DNA from: an uncultured Lachnospiraceae bacterium
GTDB lineage: Bacteria > Bacillota > Clostridia > Lachnospirales > Lachnospiraceae
DNA: 50,112 nucleotides
Assembly: GCA_946411695.1 (NCBI GenBank)
Contig: CAMKEX010000005.1
Coordinates: 1-50,112 of the forward strand
Reading direction: 5' to 3'
Shown here: positions 33,892 to 44,400 of the stretch, in pieces
Layout: each line of letters starts with the position of its first letter
Position numbering within the stretch: the first letter of the stretch is position 1
The notes under the pieces: model-generated
The model's database searches: none
Seen by the model: only the letters and a program-made list of their open reading frames with translations
Told to the model about the DNA's origin: nothing
Program-made: the position numbers and the translations under genes

Positions 33892-35199
33892 TCAAATTGT
33901 AATTGGTTTATTAATCTTGGTTTCCTTCCATTTATAATTTTTCTTGTCAAGGCCATATCCTTTGAAATATACCGCTATTGGGCAAAGTTCATTACCTTCA
34001 CTATGTCTCCATGGGGAGAATGTGCACATATTCTTATCAAAGCATTCCAGTTTACTCTCCATACAAAACGACTGAAGGCTGCATCCTTCTCCAGACGGTT
34101 CAGTCAATAATGACAAAAAAGCATCCGCAATCGGAATATTTTGTACCCCTTCTTTCCCGTAATGGTCTCCATTCCCATCTATTAGCATCGGTATATCAAA
34201 CTGATTAATAAGATGCTTGAAATATTCCTTTGGATCACTACGTTTAAATGCATCCGATATAAAAAGCTTGTTATTTTGTCTGTAATTATGACCACACTCC
34301 AGAAACACTTTGAGCTGCATATTGGTGGTAGTCGTGTACGGAAACTTTTGTGGGAATAGAACATCTATACCTTTAAGGGCTTTTCTATAGGCTGTATCAA
34401 AAACTCCAAATGTCGTCATAGTACTTCTTATACAGAAGTCTTTAAAATCATCATCCATCAAATTCCAGATATCATTCTTTGCACAGTGATGAACAATATT
34501 ATAGAATGCTTTTCCACAATCCTCATACATAAGAGCAATTTCTGCTATCATTACAATTCGCTCTGGTTTCTCTAAAAGACCCGGACATAATTCACGACAG
34601 ATTACTTCACATGTATTATAAGGAAACTGATTAACTTGCTCCTCTGCCCCAAACAAATGATGCTCTATCAAATATGCCATACTTTCAATTACACATTCGT
34701 TTCCGAATTGATATGGATCGCCTCGATCATCATAGTAGATGTTAACGGATTGTAAAACTGGCTTTAAATTGCTCTGTCCAAAGATTAACTCGGTTGACAC
34801 TTGATCATTTTCCAAAGTAATACAATTTATATGATGAAAATGAAACAAGTGGGAATCGCCCTCATAAAAATCAAGAAGCATTTCCTTTCCAGATGCATTC
34901 TCGATACCAGTATCCTCTGTGTGAATCGGAAGATCAATATCTACGGAAGACTTATGATTGATATAATACATGGCAAGATTCAATAGTTGAGATTTGAAGA
35001 AGAAATACAAGTATCCATGTCCTGTACTAATATCCTGAAGAAAATGAACATATTCATGTACAAAAGTCTGCCAGTCCTCGTCATCAAAATCATCATACTG
35101 AATATTTTCATGTAGTTTTTTCTTCAGCTTGATTATGAATACGCCAGGATAATATGCACCTTCTTCAATTTGCTGAAGTTTAAATTCTTTTCTTTTCAT
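33892..35199 (-). CDS. HExxH zincin-type metalloprotease-like protein
   Basis: The 435-aa protein has FVHEYVHFLQDISTGHGYLY, an HExxH zinc motif at His48-Glu49-His52. A candidate third ligand and helper is NECVIESMAYLIEHHLFG (Glu168, Glu172, Glu179). A central helical region and a Cys-rich C-terminus follow (GCSLQSFCMESKLECFDKNM, CTFSPWRH, ELCPIAVYF), perhaps a second metal site. No signal peptide or membrane helix is seen, so it should act in the cytoplasm. The gene is strongly AT-rich compared with neighbours, a sign of separate acquisition. It is the last gene of the operon, 21 bases after the deoxyribosyltransferase-like gene, with a weak ribosome binding site. Its protein target is unknown. 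Confidence 0.75.
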   Translation of the reverse strand: MKRKEFKLQQIEEGAYYPGVFIIKLKKKLHENIQYDDFDDEDWQTFVHEYVHFLQDISTGHGYLYFFFKSQLLNLAMYYINHKSSVDIDLPIHTEDTGIENASGKEMLLDFYEGDSHLFHFHHINCITLENDQVSTELIFGQSNLKPVLQSVNIYYDDRGDPYQFGNECVIESMAYLIEHHLFGAEEQVNQFPYNTCEVICRELCPGLLEKPERIVMIAEIALMYEDCGKAFYNIVHHCAKNDIWNLMDDDFKDFCIRSTMTTFGVFDTAYRKALKGIDVLFPQKFPYTTTTNMQLKVFLECGHNYRQNNKLFISDAFKRSDPKEYFKHLINQFDIPMLIDGNGDHYGKEGVQNIPIADAFLSLLTEPSGEGCSLQSFCMESKLECFDKNMCTFSPWRHSEGNELCPIAVYFKGYGLDKKNYKWKETKINKPITI

Positions 35200-35220
35200 A
35201 TTGTCTTTAAACTGTACGTT

Positions 35221-35631
35221 TTAGGAAAGCTGTTCTAAATATTTGACGATTTTTCCGGTAGACACAGCATACTCGATTTCCTTTTTGGTGCTGGAACCAA
35301 TATACCCATCTACATTGATAACAAAAACTTCATCGGCCATATCAATTTTTCGGAGATGCATGTCATCCAGCATTTCTTTGGTTCCTTCTCTCCATACTTC
35401 ATTGTCCCCTGAATGTCCAAACAGCCCCACGCTGATCACAATGTTTCCTTCAAGTGTCAATTGCTTTTGTGCTTCTATGAAAGCATCTTTGAAGCGAGTA
35501 CTACCACAGAGGGTGATGACTTTATACTTTCCAATCACGAAACTATTCCTCTTTTTCATCTTGCTGCAGAGACACATTATATGTATCCCTGCAATTCCGT
35601 TCTCTACGTTTTTGCTTATAATCATTGCCAT
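35221..35631 (-). CDS. nucleoside 2-deoxyribosyltransferase-like protein
   Basis: The 136-aa frame contains YKVITLCGSTRFKDAFIEAQ, then GNIVISVGLFGHSGD, LDDMHLRKIDMADEVFVINV and DGYIGSSTKKEIEYAVSTGK. This is the Rossmann-like fold of the nucleoside 2-deoxyribosyltransferase superfamily (GST-R-F motif, DMADEVFVI, GS-T--EIE-A), members of which cleave N-glycosidic bonds of nucleosides or nucleotides. Starts at 35631 and, internally, at the codons for MCLCSKM and MKKRNS are all possible; AAGG fits the first. It lies 54 bases after the helicase-macro gene on the same strand. Such proteins are common in phages and defence islands. Substrate unknown. Confidence 0.8.
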   Translation of the reverse strand: MAMIISKNVENGIAGIHIMCLCSKMKKRNSFVIGKYKVITLCGSTRFKDAFIEAQKQLTLEGNIVISVGLFGHSGDNEVWREGTKEMLDDMHLRKIDMADEVFVINVDGYIGSSTKKEIEYAVSTGKIVKYLEQLS

Positions 35632-35685
35632 CTAAAAACCTTGTTCATGATAGCGTGTTCTATATGAAAATACCTCTTATTTCCC

Positions 35686-38600
35686 TTAAACGCTATTCTG
35701 TGGTTTTTTCCTAAAATCATCCAGTATCTCGATCTTAGATGCCGGCTTTCCAATTAACCTGACTTTAGTCCCTATTCTTTTTGAGACACTGTGATTTGGA
35801 ACCGTCTTTTCAGCATCAAGGATAAAAACACCACGGAATATATATGGCCCGCCATCTGGTTCTTTTGCAAAAATCAAATCATAACCATAGTAGTGTTCTG
35901 TTTGTTCTGTTTGTCGACCTTTCAAATCGTCAAAGACAAACTCGTTCCAGTCATTTGAAATAGTGTTCAAACAGTCGAAAGACGCAGGAATCTCAACACC
36001 TTTCTTTATCTCCTTCAGCTTTGGGAACCAAATCCTGAAGGAATCTACAGGGTAATAGTTTGGCCAGCAGGCTCTCATCCAGCCCGTATATTCCGTTCCA
36101 ACTGTGCCATTAATTGCCTCATATATCGTTGAATACGATATGTGGTCTGCCACATCCAGCACAATCTCTCGTTCTCCCTCTCTATTAAGAACGTTATTAA
36201 GAATATGAGACGACTCAATATTGTTGGTTTCTTTGTCCATCCCGGATCGCGCCTGTGCTTCTACCCCTTTTTCTTCATCATTAGCATTTTCGTAGGTGGA
36301 AAGATCCTTCTGCTGCAAATAAAAAGTCGAGAAAACCAACTCTTTCAAATAGTCGATCACTTCCGTCATCAAATGTTCTGGAATGGAATCCACGTTATTG
36401 TTGAGGAATTGAATTAGCTCTCTATTTGTTGTTAACTGATGCTCTTCGAGTATCCCCACGGTATCCTCACTAACTCCGATAATATTCTTATCCAGCAAAT
36501 ATCCCGGAAGATATTCGAGAATTCTTCTGAAATCGATGGCAGGCTTTTCCCTCTGTGTCTCTTCGACAGTCCCTGAGGATGGGCTGTCCTCTTTCAAGAC
36601 TTCAGGAATCATCTCTCCATCATTAATGATTGTGGTGTTTTCTGTGGGAGCTAAAAGCTCTGTCTTGACGTTTTCTGCCACATCATGCTTTTCAGAAAGC
36701 GTTTCGCCAGCAGATGTTTGTTCCACTACAGCTGAAGGCGCATCTGTTTGCTCAGATAGACCGACAGGTTGAATCGGTTTAGCTCTTCCAGAATCAGCTT
36801 TCAAGTCCTTGCAATTTTTGCAGATGGTTGAAAGCTTTGTTTTTGTCTGTGCCGAGTAATCTATTTCTCCAAACGTAATTGCAAACTCTGCTCCGCAGGA
36901 AGAACAGATTCTCGTTTTAGCTGTTTCTTTTGAGCAGGCAGCACAGTAGCGGGGCATAAAACCAGCTAAAGCATGTTTATGATAAACTGGTTTTCTAATG
37001 CGGATACGTTTTTCACACTTGCGGCAGGTTCCGATGGAAATCTTTGCATCCGGCTTTTTACCGTAAACCTTGAACAGCCGATCATAGAAAGATTTTGTAG
37101 TATCATCGAAAAGCACAAAAGCAATTTTATCGAATGCATCAGGATTGTCTTCTAGATACAGTCCAATTGTCCGGATTGCAATATCAGTAGCTTTCCCAGT
37201 GGGGTATCCTTTCATCCCAAGGGCAATTGCAGGAATAGACAATATCCTGGTGCCATGATCACGGGCACACTGTAGAATGTTTCGATAAGTCTGTCCGAGC
37301 AGCTCCAATGATTTCTTTTCGTCATCAGGATCCCACGAAGGGCTGTTCACATGGATAATGTTCTCGCAGAAAAGATTTCCGGCACTTGTTATAACAGCCT
37401 CCGTAAGCTTGCATTCTCCAAGATTCTTAAGTTCTTCAGCAACGCTATTGCCGGCGGCCTTGCTGATGGCATGGTGTAGTTTTCCTGAATACTGACCGGA
37501 AGAATTATAAACAGTTACAATCGTTCCTTCGTTTGTCGCGGATATGTCTCCTTTGGTGATATGGATTTTGCCTTTCAGTGCTTCCAGTTTTTCTTCTGCC
37601 GCCTTGTCTCTTTTCCCCTTAACCTTTCCGACAATAATTGTCCCTGTACTCTTTACATTGCTTGACGGCTCCTTACTGTCTTTCAATTGATTCTGGTCTG
37701 CATCCGTGGAATCCGCAGCCTGGTCTTGACCGGTTGGCATGAAAACATCCAGGCTGTCATCATAGACAACGGTCAGTTCACTGAGTGCCCGGGTAAATGC
37801 AATATACCGCTCATTTTTTGTCATACTGTTGGGTACAACAAAAATACGGTCAAATTCTACACCTTTGACCTCATCTACATAAACGACAGCGATTCTTCCG
37901 TTTTCAACAGTATCCCCCATGATTTCCTGTATTGACATCGGAAGCTGTTCTTTATCGAGATAATCTGCTTTTTTTACGGTTCTCGGCAGGATGACAGCAA
38001 CACGCTCATCCGATACTTTCAGATTTGCCAGCATGCTTTCGAGCCGTAGTCGTGTTATCTCCTTTACACTGTGCCCGTCTACTCCTGTCAGTGATACCTG
38101 CATCCCGAAAGTATCATTGCAGAATTGCGTAATCTGATTAGTATTCCGATAGTTTTCGTTCAGGAAAAACTTCTCTGGTTCCTCAATAGTGCCGTCAACA
38201 AGTTTCCAATCTGTTATGCCTCTGCCTGTTTTTAACAGCTGGTTTGTGTCTCCATAGATATTAAATATTGTCTGATTCCCGTTAAGATCTTTTATGAGAC
38301 GATATTCTGCAGGAGAAAGATCCTGCCCTTCGTCAATACAAATGAAAGCATCCTCTCCGGTCGTTTTCATGAAGTACTTCATGGCGAAACGAAGCTGAAG
38401 ATAGAGGTCGTAGCGGTGCGTCCCTCGTATATTCTGCTTATATCTTTTCCCGGTTCTTGAAAATAAAATCTCATCTGCTTTTGAAGACGCAATCTCATAT
38501 ATATCCGCATAAATTCCCCGTGGAGAAAGGCCTCTGACAGAAGAAGCAAATGTTTCGATCTTTTCGGCAAGCTCTTTGGGATGAAGATCAGAAAGTGCTG

Positions 38601-41460
38601 TTTTAACAGCCTCCTGAGCACTCTGAATCTGTGGAGGAAGTTCTTCTTCCAGTTCTTTTTGAAATCGAAGGACCGTATTTCTTTGTTCCTGTATCGCATT
38701 GATGTTCTCACGAATAACAGGAGTGATTTTTTCTGCCTGCTCCAGTACCATAAGACGGTCAGTATAACTCTTTTCTGACATATCTGTTGCTATCAGGCTC
38801 CTTACCTGTTTCGTGATTTCCATCGATTCTTCCATAGATCCTTTTATCTTATCAATGGACGCTTGGAGCTGGTTAAGCTTCTGGGTTTTTCGAATAACAA
38901 GGATAGTGCCTTGAATCTGTTTATATTCTTCCTCCTTTTCAGCAATCTGTTTTTGGGATTCATCGATACTTTCTTCTAAAGAACGCAACTGTTCTTTCAA
39001 CAACTGAGACGCCTTTGCTGTTTCGGCAGCTTCTACATCCTTAAGCACTGCCTCCTGTTCCCGAATATGCTTCACCAGAAATGCCTGTCGGTTCTGCAGG
39101 GTTTTCAGCTTTTCCTGCTCTTTTCTACAATTTGCACTGGCATTTTCAATCTGTGCTTTAATTTCACTGATCTCCAGCCGTAATACGCCGGAAAGATCTT
39201 TGTCATTACGCCCGCTTTCCTGAACAGGCTCCCTGCCTGCGGCAAGAGACAGTTCCTGCAACGATGCAAATAAGCCTCGAATATATTGCATTTTCTGCAC
39301 ATAGGCTTCTTCCATCAATACCGCGAATTCATCAGAATAAATGAAGTCCACATAAAGCTGGTTTACATTCATTTCGTCTGAAATTGGATTCTTCAGCTTG
39401 AAAGAACTGTCGTATCTCTGCAAAAGCCTGTAATAATACTCCTCCACAGAATACCGGTCAATATGTCCCAGCTGGAGACTCGATGCCAGTCCCGCAATAT
39501 GTGTATTAAAATTACCGTTAGGTGTCAGGATCAGAGCGTGGTCAAAATCAAAGTCTTTATATTTATACTTTAATGCGGATAGACGATGCAGAAGAACCAT
39601 TGTTTTCCCTGATCCCGCGCAGCCTTGTACGATCAGATTTTGCCTGAGAGGAAGATCGACGATTGTATTCTGATTTTCCTGTATGGTGGAAATAATGTCG
39701 ACCAACTGGTGCTGCTTTTTTCTCATGTTCAGCACTTTGATCAGGAAGGAATCGGTGATTCCGCTTCGGAAGATTACATCTTCATCCGACTGTTCGGTAA
39801 ATCCATAGAGAAGCCCCTTCTCGATGTCAAAGTTTCTGCGGCGTTTCACCTTCCATTGCACACCGCGCATCATCATATCCAGCGTCCGGTAGTTAACCAT
39901 TTTCCTTCCGAGATCGCTGTTGAAAGATATTACATGTCGATGTCCGTCAAGTTCAATGTCCTCAACGCCAAGATAGTAGATTTCCGTTTTATCTCCAAAT
40001 GTCAGATCGGTCCTGTACCCATACGGTTTTGGTTTATAGCTGCCCAGTTTATTGATTTCTTCATACAGTGGCGCACTCGCCACTTTTGCCTGCATGAGTG
40101 CTCCGTCGTCATAGTCTCCAACAGCATATTTTCCGACATATCCGGGGCTATGCTGAATATCATATATTTTTTTATCAAAAGTGTTTTCCAGATCTTCCAG
40201 ATGATCTCGCTCGTGATCAAAGGTTTTCCCAGATGTAATCGTGTCATAAGCGCCGGTTTCATCAATCAGTGTCATTGCCGGCCGGCCACGTTGTACCAGA
40301 AGTTCAAAATCCTCCTTTGCAATGTAGTACTTCTCGCACTCACGACAGTATCCGATCAGAACCAGATAGTATTTCCGTCCTGCTTTCTTTTCCTGCACCT
40401 GGATCAAGGCAATTGTGTCTTCTGCTTCATGATCCTCTTCGATACATGAACGTGAATAATTGACTACGACAGTGTCTTTTTCAGTAATCTGATCCCATAA
40501 CACATCTTCATCATCGAAGTCATATTTAGATAAATTCCCGTTCTGGATAAAATAGTCAGGTCTTATTTTGATCTGTGCAGCAGAAACTTTCTGTTTAGGC
40601 TCAGGCCTGAGCGGCAAAAAGTCGATAGGTGGAATACCGACCTCTCCACATTGTTCTTCAAGCTTTTGCGCGAGGGCATTTCGCATAATGATTTTGCTGC
40701 ATTTTTTACAGAAGCAAGCCTCAAAGTCCACACTTCGGTCTTTGTAGGATCTGCGATAAAGATCTGTAACAAGGCTCTCCTCTGTATGCACGGGGCATGT
40801 TTCTTGTCCCTCGACCCAAGTATCAGGGATATAAATCGGAGTTTCCCTTTCCAGTTCCAGAGGCTCTGTATTCTCCCTCCATTCCGCAAGAGTATCCTCG
40901 GCAGGCTGAATCCATGCAGGGATATTATATTCGTTCAACTTTTGCGCAAGAGTATCAATTCCATCCTGTTCTATGAAAAAGTCCATGCACTCCGGGCACA
41001 AAAAGCCTTTGATGTTGTATGTTCCTCCATTATTGCGCCGAATCTTCAGCTGTTTTTGCTCAAGCGAAATTCTATGGATCATGCATCGATGAGTATGCGG
41101 CGGTATTACTTTACAGACAACAACACTTGTCTCTATCGTGTTGTTCTGCCATGCACGTATTGAAATATCTTCCCACGCTTCGAGGATAGTGTCATATTCA
41201 TCCTCTTCGCTATCAATCTCTTCTTCATCATCATCCGCCGGTTTATTCTCTTCCGCAGCATCCGTTATAAAGCTGTTACCCTCTTCTGGCTGTGCAGCTT
41301 CATCTCCCAAATCCAGTTTTGCAGCAAGATCTGGGCGAACGTCCTTGATCTCAGCTCTCAGCTCTTCCGACAATCCCTGATAGTAGGTGCGAAAAGCTTC
41401 TGGAATAGCGTCAGCTTTTATTTCTTTAATTGCATCAATCGTATAATAGTTGAAAGCCAT
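35686..41460 (-). CDS. UvrD-type SF1 helicase fused to a macro domain and zinc fingers, 1924 aa
   Basis: Domains in order. Residues 1-560 have three Cys/His clusters (CMIHRISLEQ with CPECMDFF; CPVHTEES with CFCKKC; CRECEKYY). The SF1 helicase has Walker A VQGCAGSGKTMVLLHRL near 611, a coiled coil at about 730-970, DEGQDLSPAEYRLIK near 1040, GDTNQL, NENYRNTNQI near 1100, VKGVEFDRIFV and RYIAFTRALSEL near 1216. A macro domain covers about 1298-1466 (IHITKGDISATNEGTIVTVY, SIPAIALGMKGYPTGKATDI). Paired CxxC zinc fingers follow (CRKCEKRI, YCAACSKE, CSSCGAEF, CKNCKDLK; 1475-1550), then a disordered linker, a helical segment and a C-terminal beta-rich domain (YGYDLIFAKEPDGGPYIFRG, VFILDAEKTV). All SF1 motifs are intact. 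GAGGAG stands before the start, 16 bases after the GHKL gene. Confidence 0.93.
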   Translation of the reverse strand: MAFNYYTIDAIKEIKADAIPEAFRTYYQGLSEELRAEIKDVRPDLAAKLDLGDEAAQPEEGNSFITDAAEENKPADDDEEEIDSEEDEYDTILEAWEDISIRAWQNNTIETSVVVCKVIPPHTHRCMIHRISLEQKQLKIRRNNGGTYNIKGFLCPECMDFFIEQDGIDTLAQKLNEYNIPAWIQPAEDTLAEWRENTEPLELERETPIYIPDTWVEGQETCPVHTEESLVTDLYRRSYKDRSVDFEACFCKKCSKIIMRNALAQKLEEQCGEVGIPPIDFLPLRPEPKQKVSAAQIKIRPDYFIQNGNLSKYDFDDEDVLWDQITEKDTVVVNYSRSCIEEDHEAEDTIALIQVQEKKAGRKYYLVLIGYCRECEKYYIAKEDFELLVQRGRPAMTLIDETGAYDTITSGKTFDHERDHLEDLENTFDKKIYDIQHSPGYVGKYAVGDYDDGALMQAKVASAPLYEEINKLGSYKPKPYGYRTDLTFGDKTEIYYLGVEDIELDGHRHVISFNSDLGRKMVNYRTLDMMMRGVQWKVKRRRNFDIEKGLLYGFTEQSDEDVIFRSGITDSFLIKVLNMRKKQHQLVDIISTIQENQNTIVDLPLRQNLIVQGCAGSGKTMVLLHRLSALKYKYKDFDFDHALILTPNGNFNTHIAGLASSLQLGHIDRYSVEEYYYRLLQRYDSSFKLKNPISDEMNVNQLYVDFIYSDEFAVLMEEAYVQKMQYIRGLFASLQELSLAAGREPVQESGRNDKDLSGVLRLEISEIKAQIENASANCRKEQEKLKTLQNRQAFLVKHIREQEAVLKDVEAAETAKASQLLKEQLRSLEESIDESQKQIAEKEEEYKQIQGTILVIRKTQKLNQLQASIDKIKGSMEESMEITKQVRSLIATDMSEKSYTDRLMVLEQAEKITPVIRENINAIQEQRNTVLRFQKELEEELPPQIQSAQEAVKTALSDLHPKELAEKIETFASSVRGLSPRGIYADIYEIASSKADEILFSRTGKRYKQNIRGTHRYDLYLQLRFAMKYFMKTTGEDAFICIDEGQDLSPAEYRLIKDLNGNQTIFNIYGDTNQLLKTGRGITDWKLVDGTIEEPEKFFLNENYRNTNQITQFCNDTFGMQVSLTGVDGHSVKEITRLRLESMLANLKVSDERVAVILPRTVKKADYLDKEQLPMSIQEIMGDTVENGRIAVVYVDEVKGVEFDRIFVVPNSMTKNERYIAFTRALSELTVVYDDSLDVFMPTGQDQAADSTDADQNQLKDSKEPSSNVKSTGTIIVGKVKGKRDKAAEEKLEALKGKIHITKGDISATNEGTIVTVYNSSGQYSGKLHHAISKAAGNSVAEELKNLGECKLTEAVITSAGNLFCENIIHVNSPSWDPDDEKKSLELLGQTYRNILQCARDHGTRILSIPAIALGMKGYPTGKATDIAIRTIGLYLEDNPDAFDKIAFVLFDDTTKSFYDRLFKVYGKKPDAKISIGTCRKCEKRIRIRKPVYHKHALAGFMPRYCAACSKETAKTRICSSCGAEFAITFGEIDYSAQTKTKLSTICKNCKDLKADSGRAKPIQPVGLSEQTDAPSAVVEQTSAGETLSEKHDVAENVKTELLAPTENTTIINDGEMIPEVLKEDSPSSGTVEETQREKPAIDFRRILEYLPGYLLDKNIIGVSEDTVGILEEHQLTTNRELIQFLNNNVDSIPEHLMTEVIDYLKELVFSTFYLQQKDLSTYENANDEEKGVEAQARSGMDKETNNIESSHILNNVLNREGEREIVLDVADHISYSTIYEAINGTVGTEYTGWMRACWPNYYPVDSFRIWFPKLKEIKKGVEIPASFDCLNTISNDWNEFVFDDLKGRQTEQTEHYYGYDLIFAKEPDGGPYIFRGVFILDAEKTVPNHSVSKRIGTKVRLIGKPASKIEILDDFRKKPQNSV

Positions 41461-41476
41461 TGCTCCTCATCCCGTC

Positions 41477-44400
41477 CTATTTCTTTGAAAACACATCGAG
41501 AGCCGTTTTCAAAGCAAGAAAGTGTTTAGGTGAATAATGTATTGATTCTTCTTTGTCTTGAAGAGAGATCCTGATATCTATTGTGTCGCTGGAGCCGGCC
41601 TCAACATCTTTCTCCTGAACCTGTTCATAAAATGCGGAAACATCTTTTGGACCATATAGATATTTCGCAGCACAGTTCGGACAAAGACAGAGGGAATTCC
41701 ACCCTGTATTCAGTGCGCCTTTATATGCATCCGCAAGATTTGATGTCTTCATGACATTGATCGCCTGAAAGTGGTTGTCTCCATCATGTTTCAGGATCGT
41801 TGTTCCGCAAATCTGGCAATACCCGTTATATTCCATTCTCAGGAAAGACTTCTCCTCGCTGCTGAGAGTATCCTGATACGTATACTTCAGGGTTGTCTTC
41901 GGAACATTGATTACAAAGTCCATGGATTCACCGAATTCCTCTTCTAGCTTTTTCTTTCTTCGCTCAGGATTCTTGATGGCATCTGGTTCATCCTCTTGGG
42001 CAGGAGCTGCTCCCTTTGCCTTCTTCTTGGACATTTCTGAGAGAATCTCCTGTGGATCCTGGCTCTTTTTGTTCTTCTTCAGTTCTTTAACTTTCATTGT
42101 CTGCCAGGCTTTAGCAACCTGCTGCAGACTGTCCTGATTGGTAAACAGCTCTTTGATGAGTTCTTTCTGCGGGCCTTCTTCAAACTTTGACAGAAGTTCC
42201 TCGAGGGCTTTGTCCTCCGGCATGAATGGCAGCAGGTCCAGAAGCCTCCGTGCATCTTTTTCATAAGCGCTGTCAATATCCCTTCTGTATACTTCCGTTA
42301 CAGTCTTTTTGACGCCGTCCTTTGTGTAAATCCAGGGAATAAATGTCAGCAGGAGACCGATTGCAGAGTAAATCTGCATCGAATCAACATTTGCACCGCT
42401 GAAGTTGTAATCTTGTGCGCCTACAACTTCTCCTTTAATCTGAAATTGTCCGGCATATCTGCTGAGGAATTTTGCTATTCCCTTTGATTTTTTTTCATCA
42501 AGTCCCTGCTGCAGGACCTCGGGAAATCCCTCAAATAGTGTGCTCCAGTCAATCCCCTCCTGGTAAGTCTTATTGAAGATCTTTTTTCTGATGTCAAGCT
42601 GCTCCTGCTTTCCCAAATATCTCTCGACGAGCGCAAGATATTCTTTCTGATCTATTTTTGTTCTTCGCAGGCTGGCGGCACATCCAATGGCAATAAAGAA
42701 TTTTTCGTCAAGCTTCGGATCGGTCTCATACTGCGGACTGAGGAATTTTAACTTAAGTACTCCCTCCACAAGCCTGTATTCAGGTTTGACACTGCCTAAA
42801 GCAGACGGTATATGCAGTTCTTCAGGCCTGTACCAGCTTTTTCCATCTGTGACCAGATAAGCCTCGCTTAATGTGTCCGCTATTCCAGGATTCATCTGAA
42901 GAGCATCTTTGATTGTTTTCAAATCAGAAATGTTCTCCCGCAAATCAGATAAGGAAACGTGCACGGTTTCACGGGTCTTATATTTGGGCAGTATATTATC
43001 AGCTACTATTGTGACAACATTGTAGTCGGGAATCTGTAGATTCTGCGAATAATATCTGCGGATGGTTTCATTGGCTAAAAAACTTCTATGAATCTTATTT
43101 GGACAAACGCCTGGGTTATTGGTATATACTGCAGGATGTCCATTGCTATACGCGCAGATTTGGCTCCCATCCACCAGGCGTACAAAGGGAATGCTTCGTA
43201 CGTCAATATCATGGCTTCCATGATGTGCACCATCTGTGTATGTAAAACTGCGGATTGCAATAAACAGTCTTTCAAACCACTTTATATCTTTTTGACTGAG
43301 GAAAACGTCATTCATTCTGGAAATGACATCCCGCCAGGTATATGTTTTGAAATTAAAGTTCTTTCTGAAAAAATCTCTCAGCTGCTGGCAGTTGTCTCTT
43401 GCTATCTCTTTTGCGATCCAGAAGATCCGGTGGTTTGTGAACAGTCTCTGTATGTCATCATCATCAAAAAGCTCAACGAGCTGCATGTTATCGGGGAGCA
43501 GTATCTCATCACGACTCTTGAAAACTCCGGGGTGATTTGTTGGGATGAGCTTCTCCCCTGAACCAATGATTCTGATTGCGCGTTGATATATGCTGTAAAA
43601 GATTGTCTCTTCAGGGTACTGGTAAATAGGATATGTCCCGTTCATTCCAGAAAGCGAGAGGTATCCATTATCCCGCATCCAGCAGAACGCCATTTGTATT
43701 CCGTCACAAATATTCTGTACAAAGCATTTGTTTCTTTCGCTGTCTTCAACAATATTGTCTCTTGCAGGTGTTGTGTCAAACGGGGCGTGAATGTAAAAAG
43801 ACTGATGTGATTCCTTATCTGTTGGGAAAAAGGTGAAGATGTTTGTATTCGGAACGGGGATAAGTTCCTTTCCCTCAACTTTGAATGCAATACATACAGC
43901 CTCTTCTTCGCAATTTGTGAACAGTAGGTAATTGTCCTCCTGCTGCTTGTGATTTCGGGTATATAAAATATTTACGTCAAGAACATTGCCACCGGTTCCT
44001 TTTCTTTCCCTGTCTTCTTTCGAGATGGAAATAGGGCTCTGACCTCCCTGGATTGAGATTTCCAGATGGCAGATGTTGTTGAGAAACAGTAGTGTTTCGG
44101 ATCTGATTTGTTCACGGAGCGCTTTCATTATTTCAGAAAAAGCTTTTTCAGGAGAAATCTCACCATTATTGAAAGGTATTTCGATTCTGGTCCAGCCTTC
44201 CTGTAAAGGAATAGGGGCAATATCGTAAGGGTAGATAAAATCCCTGATCTCAAAAGAGTATGCTCCGGAATAAATCCTGGGTGTCGATGCATATGCGTAA
44301 ACGGACTTGAAACCAATGCCGAAACGGCCTATATTCCCGTTTGCATCACTACTTTTCGTACTCTTTGCGACCTTGGTAATGCTCACGACATCCGCATGAG

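Noticed and set aside
39625-40449. A 274-aa plus-strand open frame within the helicase-macro gene
   Set aside because: Antisense of a gene with intact SF1 motifs; no recognisable domain and no ribosome binding site.
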